Positions 46,138 to 59,470 are shown, counted from the first letter of the stretch. The stretch is DNA of 64,000 nucleotides from Scilla litardierei (GCA_030789695.1 CM061141.1:323563938-323627937), one strand, 5' to 3'. A program made the numbers and translations. Notes: generated by a model from the letters alone, not told the origin.

Positions 46138-48059
46138 CTTATCTTTTGGTGGGTGGTACTTTGAAAGCGCGTTTCGTGAAGCACATGGACACTGTTGTAG
46201 GTGACATCTAGGGTTTTGGTTGTTGGGTTTGGATCCAAAACTGCGTTTTTCTTATACAGACCGAAAATACCATCTTATTACATTTGTATGTATGAACATG
46301 TACGATCGGTCAGGTCAAGAATGGTTTAGTCGCTATTTGTTGAACACATATATGGCGACGTCCAACTTGACCATCGCAAGCGAAAACTAGTGGCTTGCGC
46401 TACTAAATTGTCAAACAAAAGATTGTAAACAGAACAGATGATGTTGTTGCTTGCTGTAGGTCAGTTAGATAAGCTTAGGATTGAAAAAATATATGAAGAA
46501 GTAGAAAAATTAGGCAAGATGGGTGAGTTTCCTCACTTGGCGGCATTGAAAATGGAAGCAAAGCCCATATCAAACCCCATATGTGTGTGTGTAGCTTTCA
46601 TATTGTCAGCGTTCTATGCCCTTTGATAAAAACTCCATTGCATCACATAATCAACATCAAGTGATGGTCTTCATACAAAATAAAAAATGACTTTTTTCTT
46701 TTGTATAGTTGAGGAAGCTAAGCAAACAAGTTGAAATTTTTATCTTTGGCTCTTGAGTTTTTGTTGAGCAAGTCATCCAACATTTGTGACTTGGCCAATT
46801 TGCTTGTTTCTTTCACATTACCAACTCATCTTGAAATGGGTATAGAAACGGGAGTGCTTTCTATATCTACAAGACTGTGATGTTTATAGATCAACAGCCC
46901 TTTGCAGTACAATGTCAAGAAGGAGACAGCTAGTGGGTTACTATTTTCACTATCAACTTGTTGTGGTCTGGTTGCTGAAAATGGCGGCCGGACATTATTT
47001 CCAGGGGTGAGGTTGTCACTGTGTGGTAATAGCAAAAATCGGTTGCGCACCGAATAAGATGCGTGGAATTCAAATCCTGATTGCATCAGCTTACGACCTA
47101 TTCTTCTAGTAAAGCGGGCTATTTTTAGTACATGATTGTTTCGAAGTATAATTTCGGTCGTGGTTAGGTCCGGGCTTTCCCTTTTGGATTTTCTTCTTTG
47201 CGAGTGCTGTGCTGATCTGAATTATAAATGTGGAGTTGATTTGACCCACTCAAAGTCCTACGGCAACGGTTTGCCCAGGGTTAACCGGGGCTTCTTTGTT
47301 TGTTTGTGGGGGGAAAGAAAAAGGAGATTCACGTCGCATTTTTGAAGAAGTTTATACTAATAAAAAGGGGGATCAAGACAACAAAGATTATGTTCTCATT
47401 GCTTTGCTTCTGCATGTCATTGTTGCATATGTGCTCGAACTTGTTGTTGGGGGACTCCATGGGGTTGGGGTTGCATTTGGCGTGGGGGGGTCCTTGGGGC
47501 TGCTGCAAAGGGACTTCCTCTTTGTCGCGTTGTGCCGAAAATGCCTTCTCATTTGGTTGAGAAACACGTAGAATGAGAATAATTTCTCCAAGCTTGTATT
47601 ATTCTTTTAGAGAGAGAGCTATTATTCTGCATTTTTATTGTGACATTTTTGGCCATTTAGTTTTGTTGACAGTTTGCATCTTTAACAACTCATCGATGCC
47701 TCAACGACTCTTTTTTCTTTTTTCCTCGTCTTTTGGGGTTCCCAAGCATCAATTAGTTTCCATTGATGGCTTGATCTACGTTGAGCTCAGACGACATGGG
47801 CTGCTCGAGATTTCTATAGAAATACTTGTTGAGCTTTGGATTGTTGGGAGATAAATACTAGACGTGGTACACATATGCAGTGCTTCCTTTGTTGCCACCC
47901 CTGAATCCGAGGCACAGATTGCATATTGGTCATCAGGGTGTAGGCCACACACTCTCTGTTCCTTTGGCTGCCCAATAATTTCTTGGATAACCATCATGAT
48001 TTGATGTTCGCAAATAACTATCTCTTGTTTCTAATCTCAACAGAAAACAAAAATGCTAG
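46138..48059. other. intergenic spacer
   Basis: No gene supported. A minus-strand frame at 47776-47997 (QEIIGQPKEQ, GLHPDDQYAICASDSG) and one at 46826-47086 look more protein-like than their neighbours but match no family I know and have no usable splice context. Confidence 0.45.
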
Positions 48060-51000
48060 GTAAGAAAGTATTTGTTGTGAATGTACTCGCTCGGAGAGCC
48101 ATTGGCCTTTATTTCTAGGAGATGTGGAGACTTCATACATGGATAGTATACAATCTTAGAATGAATTCAAACTCCTTATCTATTCAAAATACTCCATATA
48201 TCTACAAGATACTGTATTCATAACACTCCACGTTATCCTGACATAAGTGCGAATTCTGCTCATGAATAATTCGGAATTCTGAGCATCATATGAGTATCAC
48301 AAGGGGTGTGTACTTCATGATCGATCCTGAGTTAATATGATTTGCCTCATTAAAACCTTTGGCTATGGAAAACCTTGTGGGAAAAAACCATAGCTAAGAA
48401 AAACGAGTACAAATTCTACTTAACTCCCCCAGATCTCATATGTGCCTCATACCAATCTTTTGTACAAACTTCCTTAAAGTGGCCGTATGAAGTGACTTAG
48501 TGAACATATCCGCCAGGTTTTCACTAGCTTGTACTTGTTTGACGTCGATCTCGCCATTCTTTTGCAAGTCATGTGTCCAGAAGAATTTGGGAGAAATGAG
48601 CTTTGTCCTGTCGCCTTTGATGTAGCCTCCTTGTAGCTGGGCAATGCAAGCAGCGCACTGTCCTCGAACATGGTGGTATGCTCAAGATCACCAGTCTTCA
48701 TTCAGGTTGTCACCAGGATGTGATGTACAACTGAGTGTAACCAAACACATTCTATGCTTGCTTCATGGATGGCGAGAATTTCTGAATGATTCGATGTGGT
48801 TGCCGTCATGGTCTACATGACAGATTTCTAGGATATTGACATCCCACAGTAGATAAACACGTACCCTGTTTGTGACTCCTCATTATGGAGATTGGACCTA
48901 TAACCAACATCTGCATAGCCAACAAGTGTGGATGATGATTCTTTCTTATAAAACAAGCCCAAATCTGTTGACCCTTTGAGGTTGCTCAGAAGATGCTTAA
49001 ACCCGGTCCAGTGACGTTGTGTGGGCATTGCATTGCATCTGGCTACTAAATTCACTGTAAAAGCTATACCGGGACGCGTGCATTTAGCTAGATATAGAAG
49101 TGTTCTAATAGCACTCAAATAAGGGACTTCATGACCAAGTATATTCTTCCCCTCTTTCAGCGGACGGAAGGAGTCTTTATGTACATCCAAAGAGTGTACT
49201 ACCATAGGTATACTTAATAGACGACATTGGTCCATGTGAAATCTTTGTAATAATTTCTTTTTATATGTGGTTTGATGTAACAAGATTTCATCTTTTAGAT
49301 GTTCAATCTGTAATTAAGACAAAATTTTGTTTTGCAGATGTCTTTCATTTCAAATTCTTTTGTCAGGCTGCATATATCTCAGTGATCTCTTTAGGAGATT
49401 CTATGAGATTCAAATCGTCTACGTAGACTGCACTTATTACGAATCCTGTTCACTTTGTTCTTATAAAGACACAAGGGCAGACTTCATTATTCTGGAATCC
49501 TTGTTGTACAAGAAATTCACTGAATCTGTTATACCACATCCTTCCCGATTGTTTGAGACTATATAATAATCTTTGTAGCTTAACAGAATAAACGTCTGGG
49601 GGTCTATCTTTTAAAGTCATATGCAGTGAAAAGGCGTCAGGAAGTTTCATATATATATCTCTTTATCGAGATTTTTATATAGATATTCAGTCACAACGTC
49701 TATTAGCTGCATATCTAATCCTTCCATTGCTGTTAAGCTTATTAAGAATCAGAAAGTGATCGCATCCATTACCGATGAGTATGTCTCTTCACTGTCAATA
49801 CTCGATCTTTGGGAAAATCCATGTGCTACAAGCCGTGCTTTGTAGCGTGCGATCTCATTATTTTAATTTCTTTTCTTGACAAATACCCATTTATATCATA
49901 TAGGTTTGACACCATTCGGTGTCTAGACTACTGGTCCAAAGAATTTGCATTTCTTAAGCGAGTCCAGCTCTACTTCTATTGCCTCATTCTACTTTGGCTA
50001 ATCATTTCTTCATTTGCATTCAGCAACGGAATGTAGATCATTATCATCGTCGCTTTCAGTGGCGTGAATGGAAATATGAAACACAAAGTCAGCATCGACG
50101 ATTGTGCTTTTCCTGTCCAACACCTCCCATGTACGTACATAGTTTAATGATATTTCAGTTTCTCCCAGCTTTTCATCTTCAGGGGATTCTGGGAGGGGTG
50201 AGGGTATGGACATGAGCTCATTTTCCTATGGTGGTATTGTCAGAAGGCCTCTATGAGTTTTTTTCTTGGATTTTTGTCTTTGGAGACTAGTGGTCTGCCT
50301 CTTTTTAGATGAGGAACAACCACTTCTACTGCTGGTGGATTACATCCATTCTCGGCGATTCCAATCCTACTTAGAGTATTTGCCGCATGGATGTGTGATT
50401 TGAAAATCTTCTGGTTGTCAGTAAATGAATTCGGTAACTAATGAACAGTGTTCTGAATGTGGAGGATCTTCAAGATCTCATCTTCATATTTCTTTGTTCT
50501 TGGATCATAGTGGGTTACAGATTTTGTATCCCTCGATATTATTTGTGAAGGTCCAGATTTTACAGTATTCGGGCATAATTTGGGGAATGTTGTCTCATCA
50601 AATTCACAGTCTTCAAGATGTGTCTTGAAAGTGTCCATCGTTTGGGGTTATATGTATCTTATAATTGAGATGAGTCAAACCCTACATAGATCCAAAGACA
50701 ATGTTGAGGACCCATTTTTGTCCTCTGCGGTGGTGCTATGGGGATATAAACGGCACAACCAAAGCTTCTCAAGTAAGAGATATTCGGTGGTAATGTAAGT
50801 TGCATCCGAGAAAGACTCTGACCTCTAGAGTGTCTGATTTTTATTAAGGAAAATCATACAATATTGCATGTCCCCATGCAGTCACCAGCAACTAGGATTT
50901 CATTAACAATGGACGTGCAATCCGTTGGAGTCTTTTTATCAGTGACTCTGCTAACCCATTTTGGGTATGAATATGTGTACATAATATTCAATTTCTATCT

Positions 51001-51260
51001 CGAATGCTAGGCAGTATTCTTGAAATGACCAGGAGGTAAATTACATAACATTATCTTACCATATTTTCTTTATTTAATCGTCTGGAAAATGTGCTTGCAA
51101 TTTTATTATTTGTGCCAATAGCTTTGGAAAAACTAAATAGTGGGTCAATAGCAGACACATATACTAATATTTTGAGGAAGCATCAATCAGTACCATAAAG
51201 TACCGAAAAGTCCCACTAGGGGATGGATTGGTCCATATATATCTCCATGAATCCTTTCGA
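48060..51260 (-). pseudogene. 5'-truncated copia remnant (copia 4)
   Basis: On the minus strand, from high to low coordinate: integrase remnants (about 51260-50800), the integrase-RT linker (50638-50010; CEFDETTFPKL, DPRTKKYEDE), and reverse transcriptase (49650-49280; VYSVKLQRLLYSLKQSGRMWYNR and VYVDD near 49420). RNase H follows (49283-48474; YLAKCTRPGIAFTVNLVAR, YADVGYRSNLHNEESQTGY), then a purine-rich stretch and probable partial 3' LTR (about 48420-48060). Gag, protease and the 5' LTR are missing, and many stops are present. The domain text resembles a widespread plant copia family distinct from copia 1-3. Confidence 0.85.
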
Positions 51261-52559
51261 GAAAGCTTAGAGATTCTTTGTCTACTTTTAGTGGAGATGG
51301 CCTTGTTATCAATTTTCTATTGTATCAAGGGATGCAAGGGAATTGTAACCCCTCTGTTTGTGATATACGACGCTAGCATTAGCGGATACCTGACCCTGGA
51401 GGAACGTTTGGATGTGTAAGAGGAGCGAGTGGCAATAAGGTAATTCATGAAAAAGGGGGTATGTGCTATAGGCTTAGTATGAAAGGGGATATGTTAGTGG
51501 CACTTTTGTAAATTCCTAAGGAGTGGATGGGTATAATAGTCTTTGGGGAGGGGGGGTGTGTGTATAGCACTAGGGTGTGTGTGTGTGTAAAGAAATGGCT
51601 TCTTGCTTAAGCCAAAACCCATTTGGCTTCTCCTTTAAGCCAAAATTTAGATATTTTTTATCTCTCCCCCCTTCTCTCCCTCTAGAACCTGGCCGAAATC
51701 CCTCTCCCCCCTTTTCCTCTTCATCAAGGCTCTAAAACCCAAATTTTACTTTAAAAATCAAGAAAATCCTAGGTTGCTTCAAGGAGAAAGAAGGTGAAAA
51801 GAAGAGAAAGAGAAGAGAAGAAGAAAGGTGTCTTCTTAAGGTAGGATTCTAACTTGGTTGGGGATTTTATTTAGGGTTATGATGGTATTAGGATGTTATT
51901 TAGATTGCTCATGATCTTGAACTCATGTGATATGTGTGTAATAAATCAAAAAGATCAAGTTTTTCCTTGGTTTTCTTAGCAAACCACACACACACACACA
52001 CACACCCCCCCCCCCCCCCCCCCGAAATTCTGAAATTCTTCTGCATGTTGCTTCTTGAATTCTGGTCAATGTGGGTTGAATAAAATCCCGAAAATATTAT
52101 ATAATTGTATCTCTTGAAATTCTACCCCAGAATCATATAAAATTTGACATATGTTCCGTTCAGTAATTAGGAATAAAAATTCCATCTTTACAACATGTCT
52201 GAATTTCATTCAGTCTGGGCACAGATTGGAAAAATTGAGCTCAGTCCCTGCACACTCCATAGAAATTAGTGTTCTTGGCCTTATTGTAAAGTTAACAACT
52301 TGTTCTACAACTTGAGCCATACCACCTACGCTTCTTGCATGAGTGCACATCAGTGTGATGCAACTACTCTACCCGAATACCCAACTCCTTGCACTCAGCA
52401 ACGCATCCTCCTGAGGACTGCAACTCAACTCTGAAGTCACCTGCATCTCTGTAAAAAATCTGAGCCGCACATGAACCATGATGGGATATAACCTGAACTC
52501 CATCACCTGAAGATCCCTCGCTGCACACTATAGCTATCACATCCTACAATCGACCTTGA
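51261..52559. other. spacer with simple repeats
   Basis: A CT/GA-rich stretch (51655-51830) precedes a CA repeat (51985-52004) followed by 19 consecutive C (52005-52023). The part 52250-52559 looks like decayed sequence continuous with the copia fragment to its right but could not be translated into a recognisable domain. Confidence 0.5.
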
Positions 52560-52599
52560 TTCTCTGTCATGACGTACATATAAGTCCCAAACGCTCCTC

Positions 52600-53870
52600 T
52601 ACTAGAGCTTTATGGTGCACCAGACTTCTGACTGACTCAACATCGGCTGATCCCGAAGCCTATAAAGTTGCCAATCTTCCTCGCTGCCATCACAAAATGA
52701 CCTGCCCTGAACACTCGTAGTCACTCTCCCTTGACCACCATGTAGCACCCTACACATGTCAAGGCTCCAAAAAAAATCAAATTTTGCTGCAAATCTGGTA
52801 CATGCATAACACCTGTAAGTGTTTGAGTGACTACATCCTGCATCTTGAATCAAATTGTGTCGACCCCAACCACTCTTGGCATAGCTCCATTCCCCATGTA
52901 TGTCCATCTCTAGGAGTATATGTCACAAAATGACTCCATCGCAGAGTGATGTATGAATCACACCCTGAATCAAGAATCCATGAAGCCCGATTGTCTTCCA
53001 TGGAAGACACATCTAATATTTCTCCATTATCAGCATCAATGTATGCCCCTTGAAAAGCTGCTACTGGCTAAGTAGACTCTTTACCCTTGACTTTCAACAG
53101 TGGGCATTTGTTCTTCCAGTGTCTTGCCTTCTTACAATAATGACATGTCTGGTCATTACTAACTTGACCCTTGGACTTGGGTCTCCCAAACTTGGAGCTA
53201 GATTTGGATCGTCCACCTTGATGACCCCCCAAGAGATCCACATCCTGATCATAGACACATTCTTTCTAAGATCATGCAAGCGTAGAGCTGCCTCGACCTC
53301 CTCCAAAGAGATTTTGTCCTTTCCTTGTGTCATGGTCTTGACAAAGTGTTAGTACTCCTCAGGTAGAGAACAAAGCAGTGCAATTGCGTGGTACTCATCA
53401 CTTACATTCTCTTCCACCTCTTGCAAATCCAATACTAACTAATTCAGTTGATTAAGATGATCATGTAATGATGCCCCCTCTTTCATCTTGAGCATGAACA
53501 ACTTCTGTAATAGATGCAGCCTTCCTGTGAGTGACTTAGTCAGGTACAAAGATTCAAGCCTTTTCCACAATGCCTTTGCAGTCTCCTCTTTCGCAACCTT
53601 AAAAAAGATCTTATCTGATAGGACCATCTAAATAGTGATGTGTGCTTCCATCTCTAGCTCTGATCTCATATAGTCTATGACAGATTTTGGAATAGATTTC
53701 TTGTCAAAGACTATCCTGTAAAGCCCTTCATGCTTGAGCATAGCCTTCACCCTCATGCACCATAAAGTGGAGCTATTCTTTCCTGTAAACTTCTCGATCT
53801 TGTATCCAGATGTTGAATATGTCTCCGCTATTGTGTAACCTCCGACAACCTGAAAGCTCTGATACCACAT
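52600..53870 (-). pseudogene. broken copia gag-protease (copia 5)
   Basis: The Gag frame runs 53870-53628 and, after one stop, 53627-53439 (ALWKRLESLYLTKSLTGRLHLLQKLF, MKEGASLHDHLNQL), then continues through DEYHAIALLCSLPEEY near 53385 and a zinc knuckle near 53120. A protease region near 53000 and the start of the pre-integrase domain (52907-52602) follow with frameshifts. Single stops within otherwise long frames indicate moderate age. Confidence 0.85.
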
Positions 53871-54738
53871 GTTGGAATAATAGGGATCTAGCAGAAGCGA
53901 ACCACTTCAATGGCGGATAGCTACCCAACAATCGCTACGTCGCGATCTCTCAGAGATACACCACAATAGCACAATATCTAACCAAAACAAGCAATACGAA
54001 AAAGTAACAAAAGTAGGAAAGTAACAAATCAAGTGACACAGAGTTTAGCCTGGTTCGGCCCACTAACGATGCCTATGTACAACTTCCCGATGACGGTTTC
54101 CACTATATGATCAGAGAGAATTACACCGACTTTTTCAATTTTCTTCGACAAAAGAGAGCACTAATAACTCTAAGCTTGGAGTTCAAACTCTTCTCACAAA
54201 CCCAATGTAGATCTCAAATCTCACCAAAAGAGAAGAAAACGAAAGCTCTCACCAAAATCCCTCAACCCTAAAAGAGAGATAACAAGAAAAAGATTACAAT
54301 GAATTTCACAAAGAAACATCAAGAAGTCACTCACCAAAACATGCCCCAAAGATCCAAGACGTGCGAGGAAGAAGAAACTTGATGACGACATGCACTCTAT
54401 CAAAAATAAACCCTAAGAAGGGTTTAAATAGCTCCATCGGTCGTGTGGAATCTCAGTTGTCTGATTAGATTATGTTTTAGATCAAAACCCTAACTTAAAT
54501 CATGTATTGGGGCCGACTACAGGTGACACGGCCGTGCTAGAAAGCGGCACGGCCGTGTTGGGCATGTAGGAAAAAAAAACCACCGACTCTCTGTTTTTGG
54601 TGACACGACCGTACTGTCGGCCGTGTTACAGTTTGAGTCTCTGTAAATAAGGCACGACCGTGTTAACAGTAACAAGGCCGTGTCAAACACAGAACACAAA
54701 TTTGAAGCACAAAACAACAACACACACTTAGGAACACA
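53870..54738 (-). repeat. 5' LTR of copia 5
   Basis: The LTR starts (plus-strand reading) TGTTGGAATAATAGG and probably ends GGAACACACA at 54738; the outer end is inferred because no second LTR is present. A TTTAAATAG signal near 54430 could serve as a TATA region on the minus strand. The U3 side holds a cluster of CACGGCCGTG-like palindromes. Confidence 0.7.
54522..54682. repeat. cluster of CACGGCCGTG-type palindromes in U3
   Basis: Five to six copies of CACGGCCGTG or close variants (CACGACCGTA, CGGCCGTGTT, CACGACCGTG, AGGCCGTGTC) occur within 160 bp at about 54527, 54545, 54604, 54618, 54652 and 54677. Confidence 0.8.
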
Positions 54739-55743
54739 CAAAATGATTTGGAAATGTTCTAAAAAAATTTCCTAAGTTTTTAGAGCTTATATCCATGTAT
54801 CAGTTAAGTAGTCAACTATTCTTTATATAGTTGTCGACTACTTTATAATGGAAATGCTATGTCCCAAAAAGTAGCTGACTACAGTTGTTCTGGTACTCAA
54901 CTACAGTTGTTGGAGTAGTCGACTACCGGTATAACTGTAGTCGGCTACCGACATCCCAACGGACAGAAAACACAGTTTCATAATTTTCGAAAAACTGTTT
55001 TTTAATCTGTTAGAGTGGTGTTTTGGGAATAGTTTTTAACGGGTTTTTCATTCCTATTTAATATGTATTTAATGAGAGTTTTGGGCATAAATTATTGGAA
55101 AAATCTTTAAGAGAAAAAGAGTTTTAAAGTCCAAAGTTTTCAAGCAAAAACCCTCTCCACTTGGCCAAACTATTTCCAAAGTTCAATCTTGAATTGGCCA
55201 TTCATCTTGATCTTCCTAAAGCTTCACTTATAATCTTTGGAGATCAAGACCCTTCACCGATTGCAACACTTCTACACTAAGCTTCAAACAAGGCTATAGG
55301 TATTTGTAAACGCTTCAAAAGTATTGTAAGTATGCTCACTTGGGTTGGTGAGTATAAATCCTTGTTGGATGTAAGTTGTTTGTAAAAACCCTCGTGTAAA
55401 GAGGCAAGGAAAAATTTCTCAATGTAGGTGAGGTGATGTAACTATTTGTTTAAATAGTGGATTCCAAGCTTAGCTGAGATTTGGGGACTGGACGTAGCAC
55501 TGGAGGGGTGAACCGGGATATATAAAATTGGTATGTTTGTGAAATATGCCATCGTCTCTCTTTTACTTGCATTTCATTTACGTTGAGTATCTTTATGATT
55601 ACAAGTTAGATTGGTTGATTAAGATAAAATTAGGTAACAACAATTTTGATCTTAGGGAGAAAATTCTAGAGAAGTTTTTTTATTTCATAAACACTATTCA
55701 CCCTCCCTACTAGTGTTTCTCTTTGCCATCTCAGGATCCAACA
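54739..55743 (+). repeat. partial LTR, possibly SIRE-like copia
   Basis: The right end reads TTTCTCTTTGCC...GATCCAACA, as in LTR 3' ends of SIRE-type copia elements, and the left end is cut off at the copia 5 LTR. It holds six TAGTCGACTA-like palindromes at about 54808-54955. No primer site or internal domain follows, so it is a solo or truncated LTR. The lineage name is a tentative inference. Confidence 0.5.
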
Positions 55744-58416
55744 CCATTGTCTTGTTGACATTAATGAACATTAATGGATTGTGTATCTACTTACTTTGTC
55801 TGAAGGGAAAACATAAAACAATAGAACATAACTAGAGGTTGAATAACACTATTCCAAATTTTAAGAACACATAATCTTGATGACCCTGATTTATTATTTT
55901 TTGTAGTTTTTTTTTTTGACAAACTAAGCTTACATAAGCTTCAACTGTTATACACTTGTATGGTTACTATTTAAGCTAAGACTTACCTAATAAAGATGTG
56001 TTGATGACCCAGCAAATCTTTTCAAAATTTGAATGCATCAAACAAAGACTTGATGACAGCACTATATCTGGCATTTATGATAACTTCAATTCAATTTTAT
56101 TGGAGTGAGGTTTGATAAAACCAAACAATGATATTGAAGACTAGTGATTAGAAAGTTGAATGATGGAAGAAACTAGCTAGTAGGGTGGTTGTTATAGTAC
56201 CTTGTAGCTCCTTTAATTTTTTCAAGTGTTTTTAAGTATTCAAAGAAAGTCATTTATGAACTACTCCACAATCTACACTTCACACTTAGATTAGTGATTA
56301 TGGTAATGTGAAACCCCAATTATAATTTGAAGACCAAAACAAAATGTGACCTTTTTTTGCCAGAGAGATCAAACAGTTGCTTTTGAAAATTAGCCTTCAA
56401 TTAGTCAAACAATTACTTGCATGGAGAAATAACAAACATAAGTTCTAGGTCCAATGAACACCCTTAATTAAAGTTGTTTAAACTGACCAATTCAACAAAT
56501 TGTCATCTAATTTGTTTATTAAAAATGGGTAATGGTCAGCTAACTGCTTATATTGTCATATTCTCAAGTATTACAATACACAAACGACAGTGATAGCTTT
56601 ATTAAGATGATTTCACAAGTAAAACATTTATCAAGTCTTCTAGTTTTATATGCAAGTCTATATTCAAGAGTGAACATTCATTCATGGTCAAGTCTAAATT
56701 CTATGAAATCTTTTGATTTGGTCTTGGTTGTTTCACTTGGTTATATTAAGGCTTTCAGACTATCTAATTAAAAGTTTATAATTTATATCTATATATTAGG
56801 GCATTGCCGACGTCAAGGATATAACGAAACAAAGACTTATTCTCTCGACGAATATAAAATTGTTGCATAAATACCTAACCTTTACAAATTAGAAAAACAA
56901 TAAAGTAAAAATGACTCAATATGTAGGTATTTTCATCCCATTTTCTTCCATTCACATTTCATGTAGCATTTGGTCAACTTAATTAGTTATCACAAGCTCA
57001 TTTTCTCTATTTTCATTCTTCAACTTAGACATAGGGTTTATTGGGTCTCATGTCATAATCACAAGACCAACCATCATAAATAACTTTTTTGGCTTCTTCT
57101 TAATTCAGCAGAATTGTGGGGAGCCCCCTATAACTAATTCTTGAAATGAATGCTAATGACCCTCACAGAAGAAGGCTTTGTTGTTTAGTTAGTGTCTTTT
57201 TCCTCTTGTATTTTATATTCAAAGGAAAGAAAATATTTTTATAGGCCCGTGACCTTCTCTCCTTAAAAGTCTATATGGACTATGTCATCCAAATCTTTCT
57301 ATTGATTTTAAGTTATTTATTTTGTTGGTCGAATTAAATGTTTGATATATAAAATAAGAGGGGTGGTAGAAATTAGGTAGGAATTTAGAATTAACCCTTA
57401 TAAACTTAATACGAATATTGGGAAATACATGACATATATGACTAAACCATACAAGTGCCTCGAAAAATCCACACGTGCGCAAACCCTTCCCCACCAAAAA
57501 AAAAAATCATGTTCATTTTGATCTTCATATTCTAAAACCTAAAACTCTAAATATTAAGTGAAACCTGATATGTTTTGCTAGTCATCCCTCCATCACAAAT
57601 TTAACAGTTTCGCAAGAGTATAACTCTTGCGACGGATGAATGAACAGGAAAACCCCCTTGGGTTCACCCATTAATTGATATTTAAGTTTTAGAATATGTG
57701 GATTGAAATGAAAAGGTCTGATCATCCAAAAATAGGAATAGGTTGAATATGTAACTTAGTCATGTCATATGTTTCTCATTGTTATCAAATTAAAGACCCA
57801 CAAATGAAGAAATTCCAAAATTTGGATACTCAGTTTATTTAGCCATCACGTCATGAATCATGTTTTCAATATGTTTATTATTGTTATATGGGACTAATTG
57901 TGCAAACAAAATAATGAGTAGGTATATCTAATTTCTACCCTTTTGTTTGGTAGCAAATGAAAAAGCTAGCCAACATTCCATTTGTTATATTTTCATGGAA
58001 ACATCCAAGCATCATCTGAACACATATTTATGGTTGGCTAGTTTTTTGTTTTAGTAGATTTAAATAAATTTTGAAGATTCGTGAGTTTAGACTTGGTTGG
58101 CATGCTTCATGTGCAAATTAATTTATGGTGGAATTAATTGATTGAACATACATTTCAAATGATAGACAAGTAAAAATTAATCATCTTTTATTTTTTTTTT
58201 AAATGGAATTGTTTGGGTGCTACTTTACTCACAGCTTCCTAGAGAGGACTTCCAGGACTAGCAAGATCCTCTGTGAGATTTCTTCTCGTCATTGGAGATA
58301 AAGATATAAATTAACAAAATTCAGTGGAAAGATTGAAGTAGAAAGAGCACGAAATGTAGATAATGAGAGAAGAAACCAAATAAGCACCAAAAAAAAGATA
58401 ATTTTAGTGAAAATTT
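55744..58416. other. AT-rich intergenic spacer
   Basis: No gene supported. It contains a degenerate relative of the long-hairpin MITE (57511-57770). Short frames at 56553-56771 and 57285-57497 have no recognisable domain. Confidence 0.55.
57511..57770. mobile_element. long-hairpin MITE, diverged copy 2
   Basis: It shares GTTCATTTTGATC, TATTCTAAAACCT, GACGGATGAATGAACAGG, CCTTGGGTTCACCC and GTTTTAGAATATGTGGAT with the element at 6436-6802 in the same order. The outermost arms are worn away. Confidence 0.7.
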
Positions 58417-59470
58417 TGTTGAATATTGAGTCACCCATGTATGGTTTGATGATGAGAAAACATGGCATCAAGTAATCTATAGGTGCAAGTATGAAAGTAT
58501 AAAGCAAATCAAAGAGCACTCAAAAGTAATCCATGAATCAAGACAAGAAAAATGAAAGTCAAGACTACATCAAGAAGCTCAATGTAATACTTTAATAGAT
58601 GTAAATATTTCTGTAACTTGATTAGCATGTTAAAGCCTTAGTTGAAACAAGCCTTAGTTGAAGCTCTCACACACTTAGGAATGCGTGTGCGTGTGCGTGT
58701 GCGTGTGTGAGATTTAAAATATTATTGAAAACATCTCTAAGTGTTAATAGGCCGAAAAACATATTTTATAAGTTAACTAGTTGACTAAAACAGATACGTA
58801 GTCGATCAGCCAAATCTGAAAATCATTGGATAGCTGCATGTCAATCTAGTTGACTAGAGTACACGAGCTAGTCGACTAACTCACGAGCTAGTCGACTAGT
58901 AAGTATACTGTAGTCGACTAGGAAATACAAAGAGCAAACAGCCTCTTGACATGCCTGGGCTAGTCGACTAGTGCTTGATCACCTAGTCGATTAGTTGAGC
59001 TTCTAGTCGACCAGGAACACTACTTTAATCGGCTGGAACTAGTCATTAGGCTATAAGGGGAATTGCTCAACTAGCTATTTTTGACTGTTTTAAGAGTGTT
59101 TTGATAAATTGTTTTGACCTGAATTTCATCCTATATATAGATGTTTATTCATAATTTATTTCTTGTTATGAATGCATTATCTTGTAGAGATGAGGAGTTT
59201 GTATTTTACTCAAACATTGAATCCTACCATTGTATGAACAAACATTGAATCCTACCATTGTATGAACTCTTCCTATCACTTATAACTAAAGGCTTGGAGT
59301 CTCCCCGGAAAGCACTTCATAACACATTATCTGCACGCTATTCCTAAGAGAGAAGGCCTCGGACATTGTGAAAGCTCTGAAGAACGACGAAGGATTACCC
59401 GGGCGCAGTCAACAAATCAAAGCCTCGTGTCCGTCTTTTTCGATCTTGAGGTATACCTAAACCCCATAAA
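58417..59470 (+). repeat. LTR-like segment with TAGTCGACTA palindromes
   Basis: It begins TGTTGAATATTGAGTC followed by a GATGATGAGAAAAC stretch, as in SIRE-type copia LTRs. It contains a GTGTGC microsatellite (58686-58712), about ten TAGTCGACTA-like sites (58777-59030), a CCTATATATAG TATA-type signal near 59131, and a 28-bp tandem duplication (59211-59266). No flanking copy or coding domain is seen, so it is a solo or truncated LTR. The right edge is uncertain. Confidence 0.55.

Larger units (their letters stand above)
52560..54738 (-). mobile_element. 5' half of a copia element (copia 5)
   Basis: The minus-strand order is 5' LTR (54738-53870), primer site (complement of GCTCTGATACCA at 53856-53867), Gag, zinc knuckle and protease. 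The element is lost around the pre-integrase region near 52560. No 3' LTR is visible. LTR length (about 869 bp), the CCTGGTTCGG motif and the Gag text resemble copia 2, suggesting a related but older lineage. Confidence 0.82.

Noticed and set aside
48060..54738. One single copia element spanning copia 4 and copia 5
   Set aside because: Both are on the minus strand in the right order, but the RT/linker text and the Gag/LTR text look like different families and about 1.3 kb of unrelated DNA lies between; kept separate.
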